From Planosporangium thailandense (GTDB lineage: Bacteria; Actinomycetota; Actinomycetes; Mycobacteriales; Micromonosporaceae), in the NCBI RefSeq assembly GCF_011947195.1, contig NZ_JAATVY010000008.1, forward strand, positions 62,001 to 126,000: a stretch of 64,000 bases of DNA, given 5' to 3'. Below are positions 43,877 through 52,083 of the stretch, in pieces. Within the stretch, counting starts at the first letter, position 1, and the number at the start of each line of letters is the position of its first letter. Position numbers and translations under genes: made by a program. The notes below the pieces were generated by a model. That model was not told where the DNA came from, ran no database searches, and saw only the letters and a program-made list of their open reading frames with translations.

Positions 43877-44977
43877 TTGGGGCTCTCGCCGCAGTCATCA
43901 GAACGCAGTGGATTACGCACTTCTGGCCTTATTTTACGTGTCGGTACGCCGCCGCCACCTGTAGGGCCGGCGCGAACGGGGTACTGCCTCGGCAAGGGCA
44001 TAGAGGCTTTGAATCTCGCGCGTGTGAAATACGGGACGGCGCTTTTAATTCTGGCTCCGCTGCTTTCGAGAGGGATTCGCTCATTGCCGGAACCCATCCC
44101 GCTCCATGAGGGATTGTGTCGACAGTATGCGCTACGTATAGGCAAAGAACGGGTGCGTCAGTGGTTTTCGGTTCGGGACGAACTTGCGGATCGGCGGCGG
44201 GATACGGTTGGGAAGTGGCCGCGGTGGTGGGCCATTGACCGTGCGAGGGCGCTCTATTGCCGGAAAGAGAGTGAGAAGGCGGAGGAGTTTGCGCGTGACT
44301 CGCTGACTCTAGCCGTCGAGGCGTTTCACTGGCTCCGCGACATCACTTTTGACTATCCGAGACAGACAACGTTCGAATTGGTTGCCGATTATGCCGATGG
44401 CCAAATGGTCGATGGCGTCGTCAGTTTAGGTGAGATTTTCGATGAGGCGCACCTGTTTGCGCATCGGGCTGGTGAGCTCGTGGGGGGAATCTTCGGATGC
44501 CTCTATGTGCATGATGAGCACGGATGGAGCGAAAAGTGTGCGACGCAGCTCATGCATATTCCGCGTGGGAATAGCCCAGGGATGGTCGTGAAGTATGCCT
44601 GCAGCGTTTGCGGTGACGATCCAGGAGAATGCTGCCACAGTCTTGGGGAGGAATATGAAACCTTGGCAAAACGCATAGACGGAACGTGCAACATATGTTA
44701 CGAGGAAGGTGAATGTAACCACGTTCTTGGTGAGCCTTACCGCCTAATCGCAACGGTCCGAGTCCGGGATGTTGTTCTACAAGAGGTGTCGCTCGTCAAG
44801 CGCCCACGTGATCCTCTAGCGCGGATTACCAGCAGAGGTGTGGATAACGCCGAACTTATTCGACAGTTCGGGAAAGTGCCGGAAGCTACCACGCAGCTAT
44901 GGTGCCACGGTTGTATGTATCCGTGTCAGGGGCTGGATGAGGTAGAGGTGCTCGAACCAACCACGCCGGCGGTTTAG
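43877..44977 (+). CDS. Cys-rich zinc-ribbon-like hypothetical protein
   Basis: 366 residues from a TTG (GAAGAGGA upstream), 2 bp after the previous stop. The N-terminal ~40 residues are less protein-like, so the true start may be further in. Middle part is helical (LTLAVEAFHWLRDITFDYP). From about 235 there are zinc-binding CxxC-type clusters: CSVCGDDPGECCHSLG and CNICYEEGECNHVLG, then LWCHGCMYPCQG. I do not recognise the family. The clustered CxxC/CxxH units suggest a nucleic-acid-binding or structural zinc role. Possible cargo or defence gene; AT-richer codon use. Confidence 0.65.
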   Translation: MGLSPQSSERSGLRTSGLILRVGTPPPPVGPARTGYCLGKGIEALNLARVKYGTALLILAPLLSRGIRSLPEPIPLHEGLCRQYALRIGKERVRQWFSVRDELADRRRDTVGKWPRWWAIDRARALYCRKESEKAEEFARDSLTLAVEAFHWLRDITFDYPRQTTFELVADYADGQMVDGVVSLGEIFDEAHLFAHRAGELVGGIFGCLYVHDEHGWSEKCATQLMHIPRGNSPGMVVKYACSVCGDDPGECCHSLGEEYETLAKRIDGTCNICYEEGECNHVLGEPYRLIATVRVRDVVLQEVSLVKRPRDPLARITSRGVDNAELIRQFGKVPEATTQLWCHGCMYPCQGLDEVEVLEPTTPAV

Positions 44978-44994
44978 GCAGCTGCCATGCCGGC

Positions 44995-45954
44995 CTAACC
45001 GTCGCTGTATCGGCGAGCAATCTCCTTGTGTAGGTCAACATACGCGCGACTATCGTCCTCTGCCCATGCGAGCTTTTCCTGCAAGAATAGGTCGTCAGAC
45101 TCTCGAATCTCGCTTGCATGCTTCAGTAGTAGTTCCCGTAATTCGCTTCTCCAACCGAGTTCTTCGAGTGCGCGCGATTGCCAGTAGATGTCTTTCCGCT
45201 GGATGGCATCCTTGAGTGCGAGCTTGAATAGCTCTTCCACCAGCCCGTCTTTATACAACTCCTTGAGATAGAAGGCGGCGGCAAATGTGTTGCCTGTTGA
45301 GAGCCTATCGACCACGCCCCGCACGTAGGCTGCGGCAGCCTCACCATATTCTCCCAGGTGCTTATGGAGTCGTGCGAGTTGCAACGGATTGTCTGCAAGG
45401 CGTTCGCGCTCTCGTTTAATCACGTCGAGCGGAATCAGGTCGGCGCGTCCTTGCATTGCTCTGAGGAAGATGTGGGTCTCGTCATCTGTGTCCTGCTGCT
45501 GGAGTGCTAGATCGATGTACTTGTCGCGAAGTTCAATATTTTGGATCGCATCATAGTGCATCGCAAGTCGCCAGTAGCTCTCTTCATCCCTGTATATCTC
45601 CGCAAGCGACGTGACCAACTCCAGGTCCACGCGTAAATCTAGGGATTCTTCCTTGGCCGTGGCAGACTTTGCCCGTGTTTCGAGAACGATTTGGTGCCAG
45701 TCGTTTCGATATAGTGTTCCCTGGTCTGCGTCCAACTTTCTGTCAAATCCGCCTGAAATCTGAGTCTCGCGGTGACAGTCGAAACAGAGCACGCTAAGAT
45801 TCCTGGGGTCGTTATTTCCCGGGTTATCGTCTATGTGGTGTATTTGGACAGGTTTACCAGGTTTGCGGCATACGCAGCACGTGCGGTCGGACCGAAACAG
45901 GACCTCGGCGGCAAGTTCTGTGGGTATCGGGATTCGCTTCTTCTTGGATGCCAC
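44995..45954 (-). CDS. HNH endonuclease with helical repeat (TPR-like) C-terminus
   Basis: 319 residues. N-terminal HNH nuclease: CCVCRKPGKPVQIHHIDD (CxxC and HH), then NNDPRNLSVLCFDCHRE (N, CxxCH). From about residue 110 the protein is helical with repeated ~35-residue units (LAEIYRDEESYWRLAMHYDA; LARLHKHLGEYGEAAAAYVR; ALKDAIQRKDIYWQSRALEE), like a TPR sensor. HNH plus helical repeats is a plausible phage-defence effector layout, but no partner is certain. Convergent with the zinc-cluster gene, 17 bp apart. AT-richer codon use. Confidence 0.8.
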   Translation of the reverse strand: MASKKKRIPIPTELAAEVLFRSDRTCCVCRKPGKPVQIHHIDDNPGNNDPRNLSVLCFDCHRETQISGGFDRKLDADQGTLYRNDWHQIVLETRAKSATAKEESLDLRVDLELVTSLAEIYRDEESYWRLAMHYDAIQNIELRDKYIDLALQQQDTDDETHIFLRAMQGRADLIPLDVIKRERERLADNPLQLARLHKHLGEYGEAAAAYVRGVVDRLSTGNTFAAAFYLKELYKDGLVEELFKLALKDAIQRKDIYWQSRALEELGWRSELRELLLKHASEIRESDDLFLQEKLAWAEDDSRAYVDLHKEIARRYSDG

Positions 45955-46134
45955 GAAGCCTCCGATGTTGGTACACAGGCCAATTAGCTCGCCTTACTAT
46001 CTCAGGCTTGATCTGTTCATGTCGATCGTCGAGGGTAGTTCGGCGGTCACGGCCCTCTCGTTGGTGGAGGTCTCCGACTCTGAGAGCTTGCGGTCCCTCG
46101 TCCCCTCGCAGAGCCTAGGCCCGCCTTCCCTTCT

Positions 46135-46647
46135 CTAGCGGGTGCGCCTTCTCTCGACAAACACCATTTTTGGTTCGACATAACGTATACGAGTGCTGAT
46201 GTGCTTTCTTCCTACCCTTGTGTATACATAAGCCCGGTCGTCGGATCCGAATTTGTGACACAGGTGATACTCAAGCTTGGTGTTACCGAGATCTGCTTTC
46301 CATTCGCCCCAAGAGTGGCCGTCGAGGCGATGCGGGAATTCGGGGCCGTTCCATTGAAGTTTGAGTGTTCGGGGCACCATACTGTCGTTAGGTATCATGC
46401 CGGACGCTGGGCTCCAGTACACAATTTTCTCGATTCGCACCGAGGCGGCCCCTCTGCGCGTGTTGTGAACTTGGACTTGGAGTGACAGGGAGTCGTCCTG
46501 GGAGCGGAAGATAAGCGCGTCCACACGGACCATTGGTCCTCCCGACTTCCAGGCCAGAATTGCGACCAGCAGCGAACATAGGGAAACCAGCAGGGCAAGG
46601 GCGGCAATGGCGCCTGCCAGGAATTGGTACCTGTCCATTCCCCACAA
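46135..46647 (-). CDS. Hypothetical membrane-anchored protein
   Basis: 170 residues. The TTG start at 46647 has GAGAGGA at normal spacing; ATG at 46638 is an alternative. One N-terminal membrane helix (LAGAIAALALLVSLCSLLVAILAW), then a beta-rich outside or cytosolic domain (VRVDALIFRSQDDSLSLQVQVH, in part) and a basic end VERRRTR. This resembles the common one-helix beta-domain proteins of actinobacteria, without known function. Upstream neighbour on the same strand as the HNH gene, 180 bp apart. Confidence 0.65.
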   Translation of the reverse strand: MWGMDRYQFLAGAIAALALLVSLCSLLVAILAWKSGGPMVRVDALIFRSQDDSLSLQVQVHNTRRGAASVRIEKIVYWSPASGMIPNDSMVPRTLKLQWNGPEFPHRLDGHSWGEWKADLGNTKLEYHLCHKFGSDDRAYVYTRVGRKHISTRIRYVEPKMVFVERRRTR

Positions 46648-47083
46648 AGCTCATCCTCTCTCAATCCGTCGACCTCACTGGATGACCAGGTGGCATCGCC
46701 GATCGGGAGTGTTCCCTACCCAAAGGGTCAGCAGTGTCGGGTACCTGACGGCAGCCGTCCAGCTCACGCTCGGCCTGCTGTGTTGGGCGGTAGATCGTTC
46801 CGGACAACAGCCTCGTCGCTGTGAGATTTACGGCCGGACGCGGTAGCTGTGCGGCCGGTGGGCCAAGATCAGGCCGTCTCCAGGCCGTGATGTGACGACT
46901 TGGGACCACCAATAACCACCGCCTACCACCAACGTTGCCGCTGTTCACGGCGCCGATCGGCACCTTTAGTCCATCTCTGATCGAGGTGGAGATCAATTCA
47001 ACGCCAAGTGGCGGCCCGTGCTGCGATCAAGTAGGAGTGGTTGCACGTGCGGTCCGTGGGGACTCCGCGCTACGGTGCTTGAC
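46648..47083. other. 436-bp region without a supported gene
   Basis: Several short frames (46,607-46,996, both strands) lack ribosome sites and protein-like patterns. The stretch returns from the AT-richer island to GC-richer DNA. Confidence 0.4.
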
Positions 47084-47617
47084 ATGAAGAGAGCGGTCGA
47101 GGTCGATGCCATACGAACGCTTGTCGCGCAGGCACAAACCCACGTGGGCCGCAAGGCCGGGCGAACACCAGTGCGGTCTGCCCTTTACCAACTGACCCGC
47201 GGCCGGATCGACAAGCGACCCAGGCCGACCGTGGGGGAGTTGCCTCGGTTGGGGACGCCGTGGCAGGACACGGTGTCGGGGCGGTACTTCGGCTGGCGCT
47301 GTCGGCAAGCGAGTCTGAATGGCGAATTCGCGTTCGCCGTCGAGTACGTCATCTGCCGGAAGTGCAGCCTTGGCTGGGTGGACAAGCCGTACGCGGTCGA
47401 GAAGTACCAGCGGAACGGCATTGCATCGGCTGCTCTGCGAGCGCTTCGGATCGAGAACCGGGAACTGGCGTGGCATACCGGGAGCGGGCACATGAGAGAT
47501 TCAAGGCCGTTCTGGCGGGCTGTCGGTGACAGTGTTCCGGGTGGCTACGAGCATCGCGTCTTCTGCGAGCATGTCGCCCGTCACGGTGGCACCATGCGGC
47601 TCTGGCGTCTCCGGTGA
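47084..47617 (+). CDS. Hypothetical protein, GNAT-like C-terminus
   Basis: 177 residues from the ATG in CTTGACATGAAG; there is no clear ribosome site. The C-terminal half (EKYQRNGIASAALRALRIEN then LAWHTGSGHMRDSRPFWRAV) has the Q/R-x-x-G-I/L-A layout of acetyltransferase CoA-binding segments, followed by a FCEHV end. The N-terminal half has a CRKCSLGW piece that may bind metal. A GNAT fold is inference. Confidence 0.6.
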   Translation: MKRAVEVDAIRTLVAQAQTHVGRKAGRTPVRSALYQLTRGRIDKRPRPTVGELPRLGTPWQDTVSGRYFGWRCRQASLNGEFAFAVEYVICRKCSLGWVDKPYAVEKYQRNGIASAALRALRIENRELAWHTGSGHMRDSRPFWRAVGDSVPGGYEHRVFCEHVARHGGTMRLWRLR

Positions 47618-47871
47618 GTGACTAACTGAGTGACAACCCGCACGGACATCAACGGACGCCCCCGGACGTTGGTGGACCATTCCGGCAGGTCAGGGCGTGT
47701 GAAGTTGCAGGTCAAGCAGTCATGATTGTTGCCTGGGGGTCAAGGGCGCTTGTGGACGTACCGGCTCTAAACCGCTCGTAGGCATCCCGCAACCATGGTC
47801 AAGTTGCCGGCCATTAGTTGAGTGCCAAGGCGATGTTTACTCTACCGCCACAGTCTGATGCACTACACGAC

Positions 47872-48573
47872 ATGTCAGATTGGGTGACGCCGGTGGTCGG
47901 GCTGTTCGGCCTGCTCGTTGGCAACGTGCTGAACCGGAGCATGGAGTATAGGAAGTGGCGGCGAGCCGAGCGGCACCGGGCGTGTACGCAGCTCCTCAAT
48001 TCAGGTCACGCCGCAATGACGGCAGCGGTCTTCCACCAGGCGGCCGCCACCACTACGCCACTCATACTGGAGAACTCCTTTGACCAGTTCACGCAGCTCC
48101 TGAACTCTGGCCCGAAAGGCCGCGTCCTCAAGCCTCTAGCCCGGTTCGGCGCAAAGGTGCTTGTTCGCCGAATGAATCCAGAAAATGACTCGAAGGACGT
48201 GGACAGTGCGGTTCGCGGGGTGCTTGAGTCAGTGACGGCCCGAGTAGAGCAGCCGGTGGTTGACCTCATCACTGAACGCCTGGGAGCAGGGAAGACAGGT
48301 AGGCTTACACAACTCCGGGAAGCGACCAACGAACTCGGCCTTGCGGTTGAATCAGTTGAGCTCATCTGCCCACGTACTGTCGCAGAGACGGGACATGCCT
48401 TTAGCGAGGCTGCGCTCGCGCTCTTCGAGATGGAGTCCGACGAGGGACCATCCTGGGATGAGCGGTTGGGGACGTATAGCGCGGCCCGCCGAAATTTCGT
48501 CCGAACTGCTCGGCGGGACCTGGTTCGCGACAACGGCCTTCGTCTTCGGCTGCGCCGCCCGCGACAGCCGTAG
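47872..48573 (+). CDS. Hypothetical protein with N-terminal membrane helix
   Basis: 233 residues from the ATG starting MSDWVTPVVGLFGLLVGNVL, which places the membrane helix at the N-terminus; a TTG at 47818 and ATG at 47833 are also in frame. No strong ribosome site for any. After the helix a basic stretch (YRKWRRAERHRA) and a long helical cytoplasmic part with an RTVAETGHAFSEAALALFEME segment. No known domain recognised. Element cargo. Confidence 0.6.
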   Translation: MSDWVTPVVGLFGLLVGNVLNRSMEYRKWRRAERHRACTQLLNSGHAAMTAAVFHQAAATTTPLILENSFDQFTQLLNSGPKGRVLKPLARFGAKVLVRRMNPENDSKDVDSAVRGVLESVTARVEQPVVDLITERLGAGKTGRLTQLREATNELGLAVESVELICPRTVAETGHAFSEAALALFEMESDEGPSWDERLGTYSAARRNFVRTARRDLVRDNGLRLRLRRPRQP

Positions 48574-48848
48574 TGGGTGAGTGCCGCACGTTCTGCAGAC
48601 GCGCCGTGGTACAGCAGCGAAGTACAGCAACCGTACTGGCCAGAGACGGCCGAGGTTGGACCGAGGATGGGCCCTGACCTCGTGTCCGATCCTCAGCGAT
48701 CCCGCGGCCGATATTTGACACGCAAGAGGTCACTAGAGGTGTGCCGACGACAGAGATCCGTGATCTTCCGACCTACGTGGGCTTTCGCGGCGAGCCGATG
48801 GACGCCAGCGACTTGGTCAGCCCGGACGCCGATCCGTAGGCTATTCCG

Positions 48849-49409
48849 ATGCAAGTTGCCGCCGCAGCCGAGCGCGATGCCCGCGCAAAACTCGCCGAGG
48901 CCCTCCCCCGGCGATGGCGGCACGTTCAGGCCGTCGCGACGAAGGCACAGAGGGTGTCCTCGACCCTGAGTGCCGAGGACCGCCCGCTACTCATCGCCGC
49001 AGCGTGGCTGCACGACATCGGGTACGCCCCAGGACTGGCGACGACCGGCTTCCACCCCCTCGACGGCGCCCGATGGCTCCGACAGCAAGGGTTCAACGAG
49101 CGGATCATGTCGCTCGTCGCGTACCACTCCTGCGCGATCTTCGAGGCCAAGGAGCGCGGCCTCGCCGACCAACTGACCGCCGAGTTCGTGGACGAGGAGT
49201 CGACCCTCAAAGACGCCCTCTGGTACGCCGACCTGACGACCGGCCCGGATGGGCAGAACTTCGACGTGTTGGAGCGGTTAGCCGAGATCCGTGAGCGGTA
49301 CGGCCCTGATCACCTCGTGACCCAGTTCTGGACCAAGGCCGAGCCGGTCGCCGTCGCGGCCGTACGTCGAACGGAGGCGAGGCTCGCCGCCACCGGTCAA
49401 CCGATGTAG
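48849..49409 (+). CDS. HD-domain phosphohydrolase
   Basis: 186 residues. Metal-dependent HD signature: H25 (RRWRHVQAVATKA), HD in IAAAWLHDIGYAPG (about residue 55), H in GFHPLDGARWL, and a later His/Asp region (VAYHSCAIFEA; ALWYADLTTG). Likely a nucleotide or oligonucleotide hydrolase. It overlaps the 3' end of the convergent NUDIX gene by 13 bp; this HD, NUDIX and XRE-PLD trio recurs in actinobacterial integrative elements. Confidence 0.88.
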   Translation: MQVAAAAERDARAKLAEALPRRWRHVQAVATKAQRVSSTLSAEDRPLLIAAAWLHDIGYAPGLATTGFHPLDGARWLRQQGFNERIMSLVAYHSCAIFEAKERGLADQLTAEFVDEESTLKDALWYADLTTGPDGQNFDVLERLAEIRERYGPDHLVTQFWTKAEPVAVAAVRRTEARLAATGQPM

Positions 49410-49867
49410 GGCTCGGCTCTCCGCTCGTACCCGTGGTCGATCCGCAGCCGCATGGACGGATGGATCGGCAACGAGTCCAGCTCATCACGGCTGACCCAGC
49501 GCACCTCGGATGACTCGTCGCTCGTGGCCAACTCTCCCCCGAGGTACCGCGCGCGGAAGCACAGTGAGAACTGCTGACGCACCTCGCCGTTGCTGAACTC
49601 AATCAGGTGGTTCGGGTTGGTGTAGACGCCGACGATCCCGGTCGCCTCCACCTCTACGCCGGTCTCCTCGCGGGTCTCACGCGCCACCGTTTCGGCGATG
49701 TACTCGCCGAAGTCCTGGGCGCCGCCGGGCAGCGCCCACAGCCCGTTGTCGGTACGCCGGATAAGCAGGACCCGGTCCTGGTCGTCGAGCACGAACGCGG
49801 TCACCGCAACGACGATGCTGTTGGGGTTCGGCGCGTCGGGATCGTTGAAGTGCTCGATGCGGGCCAT
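49397..49867 (-). CDS. NUDIX hydrolase
   Basis: 156 residues. Nudix box GGAQDFGEYIAETVARETREETG, quoted as GEYIAETVARETREETG, with all catalytic Glu residues. Preceded by SIVVAVTAFVLDDQDRVLLI. Hydrolyses a nucleoside diphosphate linked to another moiety. In pSAM2-type elements a nudix protein (Pif) acts in transfer immunity, so a regulatory job in this element is possible. Starts 4 bp after the XRE-PLD gene, same operon. Confidence 0.92.
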   Translation of the reverse strand: MARIEHFNDPDAPNPNSIVVAVTAFVLDDQDRVLLIRRTDNGLWALPGGAQDFGEYIAETVARETREETGVEVEATGIVGVYTNPNHLIEFSNGEVRQQFSLCFRARYLGGELATSDESSEVRWVSRDELDSLPIHPSMRLRIDHGYERRAEPYIG

Positions 49868-49871
49868 GCGT

Positions 49872-50630
49872 TCAGGCTGCCACAGCCTCCGTCCACGCCG
49901 GTACCGAGCCGGCCAGGACCCGATCGACGCTGTCGGTGTACATTTCGAACAGGTCGCCGCCGGCGAGCCGGCGCAGGTGGAGTACCGGCGCGTGGGCCGC
50001 CGGAAAGCCGAAGACGTGCGTGTTGACGAGCATCTCGTCGTCGAACCGGTAGATCGAGTTGTAGAGGGTCGTCCGGTGGAAGCGCACGTCGACGCCGCGG
50101 ACGCCCTGCAGCGGCCGATAGAACGTCAACACATTGCGGATCTTGGTCGGTACGGCGTCGCCGATACCCTCGTCCATGCCACGCCGGCGAACCTCGTCGC
50201 AGTCCGGATCGCCGAGCAGGACGCTGACCTTCGCGCCGGCTGCCGCCTTCGCCTTCAGCTCGCGCACCAGCTTCGGCCGCTGTTCCGGCAGGAACAGGCC
50301 GGCGTACACCAGGATGCTGATCTGCTCGGTGGCCTCGTTGAACAGCCGGTTCCAGAGCGCTTCCGGTACCACCGACCGGCACGGGTAGAGCGTCACCAAC
50401 TCCGACTGAGCGACGCGAGCGGCCCGCTCGGGCGGGATCGCGTTGGGCCAGAGATACGACTCGCTCTCCTTCACCATCGCTGCTACAGCGTGGCGGAACT
50501 TCGGGTACGTTGGCCGGCCTTGAGTGATCCACCGCTCAACTGTCTTGGGATCGACCCCGACCTTCTCGGCCACCGCAGAGGGTGTCAAACCATTGCGTAG
50601 CAGGGAGTCTCGAAGCCGGTCGTTCGCCAC
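49872..50630 (-). CDS. XRE-type regulator with degenerate PLD-like C-terminal domain
   Basis: 252 residues from a GTG with AGGAGGAAGCA. N-terminal helix-turn-helix (GLTPSAVAEKVGVDPKTVERW), then a DUF5919/PLD-like domain: ISILVYAGLFLPEQ, KVSVLLGDPDCDEVRRRG, VRFHRTTLYNSIYRFDDEML. The usual HxK of active PLD enzymes is altered, so it probably binds rather than cuts. A likely activator or immunity regulator of the element, in operon with the NUDIX gene. Two direct repeats at 50639-50658 sit over its promoter. Confidence 0.85.
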   Translation of the reverse strand: MANDRLRDSLLRNGLTPSAVAEKVGVDPKTVERWITQGRPTYPKFRHAVAAMVKESESYLWPNAIPPERAARVAQSELVTLYPCRSVVPEALWNRLFNEATEQISILVYAGLFLPEQRPKLVRELKAKAAAGAKVSVLLGDPDCDEVRRRGMDEGIGDAVPTKIRNVLTFYRPLQGVRGVDVRFHRTTLYNSIYRFDDEMLVNTHVFGFPAAHAPVLHLRRLAGGDLFEMYTDSVDRVLAGSVPAWTEAVAA

Positions 50631-50638
50631 TGCTTCCT

Positions 50639-50658
50639 CCTAGGGACGCCTAGGGACG
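50639..50658. promoter_or_regulatory. Tandem 10-bp direct repeat, probable operator of the XRE regulator
   Basis: CCTAGGGACG twice in a row, 9 bp upstream of the XRE start codon and overlapping its ribosome site, in the divergent promoter region shared with the excisionase gene. Exact abutting repeats at a regulator start suggest autoregulation. Confidence 0.55.
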
Positions 50659-50780
50659 ACTTCATTGTTCCAAAGACGTCAATGGGTGTCCAGTGAATAG
50701 GTGAAGTCGTCACTGTCCGCAGAGCCATCTTGAGTCCACCAACGGCGCGCCAGAAGCGCCGGCCGACTCAGGAGGACGCA

Positions 50781-51032
50781 GTGACTCAGGAACAGCCGAG
50801 CAACGGCAAGCGCCCGGTCCGCTTCCACTCCGTCGCCGCGGTCGCGGAGATCCTCGGTACGTCCGAGGTCACGCTGTACCGCGCGATCCGCGCCGGCGAA
50901 TTCCCGGCGATCAAGATTCGCGGCCGCTACGTCATCCCGAGCCGCGCGCTCGACGACCTGGAGGAGACGGCCGTCTCGACGGGCAGCGTCGTCGACCCGG
51001 CCGAGCTTGCCGGGCACCGGGAGCGGGCGTGA
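50781..51032 (+). CDS. xis: Excisionase-like helix-turn-helix protein
   Basis: 83 residues from a GTG with a textbook AGGAGG 6 bp upstream; longer in-frame starts lack a site. MerR/excisionase-type winged HTH: SVAAVAEILGTSEVTLYRAI, RAGEFPAIKIRGRYVIP, SRALDDLEE. This layout matches the Xis/AlpA-like DNA-binding proteins of AICE elements that direct the integrase to excision. It sits far from int, and begins the plus-strand operon leading to the transfer genes, with a 4-bp GTGA overlap to the GGDEF gene. Confidence 0.8.
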   Translation: MTQEQPSNGKRPVRFHSVAAVAEILGTSEVTLYRAIRAGEFPAIKIRGRYVIPSRALDDLEETAVSTGSVVDPAELAGHRERA

Positions 51033-51895
51033 CTCGGAATCGCCGGCAGCTCTTCGACGTGCCGTTTGGCAGTCGGCCGACCCCGGCCGAAGACGGCTCC
51101 GACGCGACGACTCCACCACCCGCCGAAGCCCGGATCCGACCGCTCCTCGAAGGCAGGAGGCAGATCCATGCACCAGCGAACGGACGTCCGCCGATGCGCG
51201 CGAGCCACCGCCGGTGGACGGCGTCCCAGCCGCCACGTTCGACGGGGCCAGCGGTGACCACCGCAGCGCTTGCCCGCCGCCACCTGCGGTTGCGCCGGTA
51301 CGCCGGACGGCTGTCCCGGGAGCTTGTGGCGGCCCGCCGGGCCGCGGCGGAGGCAGAGTATGCGGCGACTCACGACACGCTGACCGGCCTGCTGAATCGG
51401 CGCGGCCTCTTCGAAGCATGGCCGACCATTCGGGCGACCGGCCTGCTGCTGGCCGACCTGGACGGCTTCAAACCGGTCAACGACGAATTCGGGCACGAGG
51501 CCGGCGATCAGGTGTTGGCGACGATCGGCACCCGTCTTGCAGCCATGGCGGGTACGGTTTCGGCCCGCCTGGGCGGCGACGAGTTCGCCCTGGCCACCGT
51601 TGTCGTCGACCCGGTAGAGCTGGCCGGCCGAGTCGCCTCGATAGTCGCCGCACCGATACGGATACGAGGCACCCGAGAGGTGACCGTGACCGCCTCAATC
51701 GGCGTTCGAGCGCTACAAGGTCCGACCATCCTGGACTGGGCGCTAGCCGAGGCGGACCGTGCGATGTACACGGCGAAGGCCGGCCCTGATCGGGTCGTGG
51801 TGTGGCGGCCGGGACTGCCCGGCCCAACAGTGGTGCCGCCGGTCCGACTGCGCGACACCCGCCCGGCACGACTCGACGGCGCGGATGGGCGGTGA
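51029..51895 (+). CDS. GGDEF-domain protein encoded by the integrative element
   Basis: 288 residues if started at the GTG overlapping the xis stop. The first ~80 residues are Pro/Arg/Ala-rich; the structured part begins near AALARRHLRLRRYAGRLSRELV. Diguanylate cyclase domain with DTLTGLLNRRG, LLLADLDGFKPVNDEFGHEAGD, RLGGDEFALA and a final ADRAMYTAK. The GGDEF motif is intact; the RxxD inhibitory site is missing (MAGTVSARL). No membrane helix or sensor domain. So a soluble c-di-GMP synthase carried on the element is likely. A GTG at 51253 is an alternative start. Confidence 0.85.
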   Translation: MTRNRRQLFDVPFGSRPTPAEDGSDATTPPPAEARIRPLLEGRRQIHAPANGRPPMRASHRRWTASQPPRSTGPAVTTAALARRHLRLRRYAGRLSRELVAARRAAAEAEYAATHDTLTGLLNRRGLFEAWPTIRATGLLLADLDGFKPVNDEFGHEAGDQVLATIGTRLAAMAGTVSARLGGDEFALATVVVDPVELAGRVASIVAAPIRIRGTREVTVTASIGVRALQGPTILDWALAEADRAMYTAKAGPDRVVVWRPGLPGPTVVPPVRLRDTRPARLDGADGR

Positions 51896-52083
51896 ACCCG
51901 ATGCAGATCCGCGTCATGGGAACGCCCGCCGAGACCGATGCCGCTGTCGCCCTGCTGCGCACCAGCGAGCGCATCGCGGTCGTGTCGATCAGCGCCCCGT
52001 ATCCGAATCACGGCCACTCGAGCCAGGTCCGCGTCTACGTGACCGCGCTGTTGCGCCAGAACCACTGGGAGGTGCGGCCGTGA
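51892..52083 (+). CDS. Small element protein (63 residues)
   Basis: Begins at a GTG overlapping the GGDEF stop (GTGA) and overlaps the next gene in the same way. MQIRVMGTPAETDAAVALL, then SISAPYPNHGHSSQVRVYV and LLRQNHWEV. No domain recognised. Its tight position in the transfer operon supports a real gene. Confidence 0.7.
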   Translation: MNPMQIRVMGTPAETDAAVALLRTSERIAVVSISAPYPNHGHSSQVRVYVTALLRQNHWEVRP

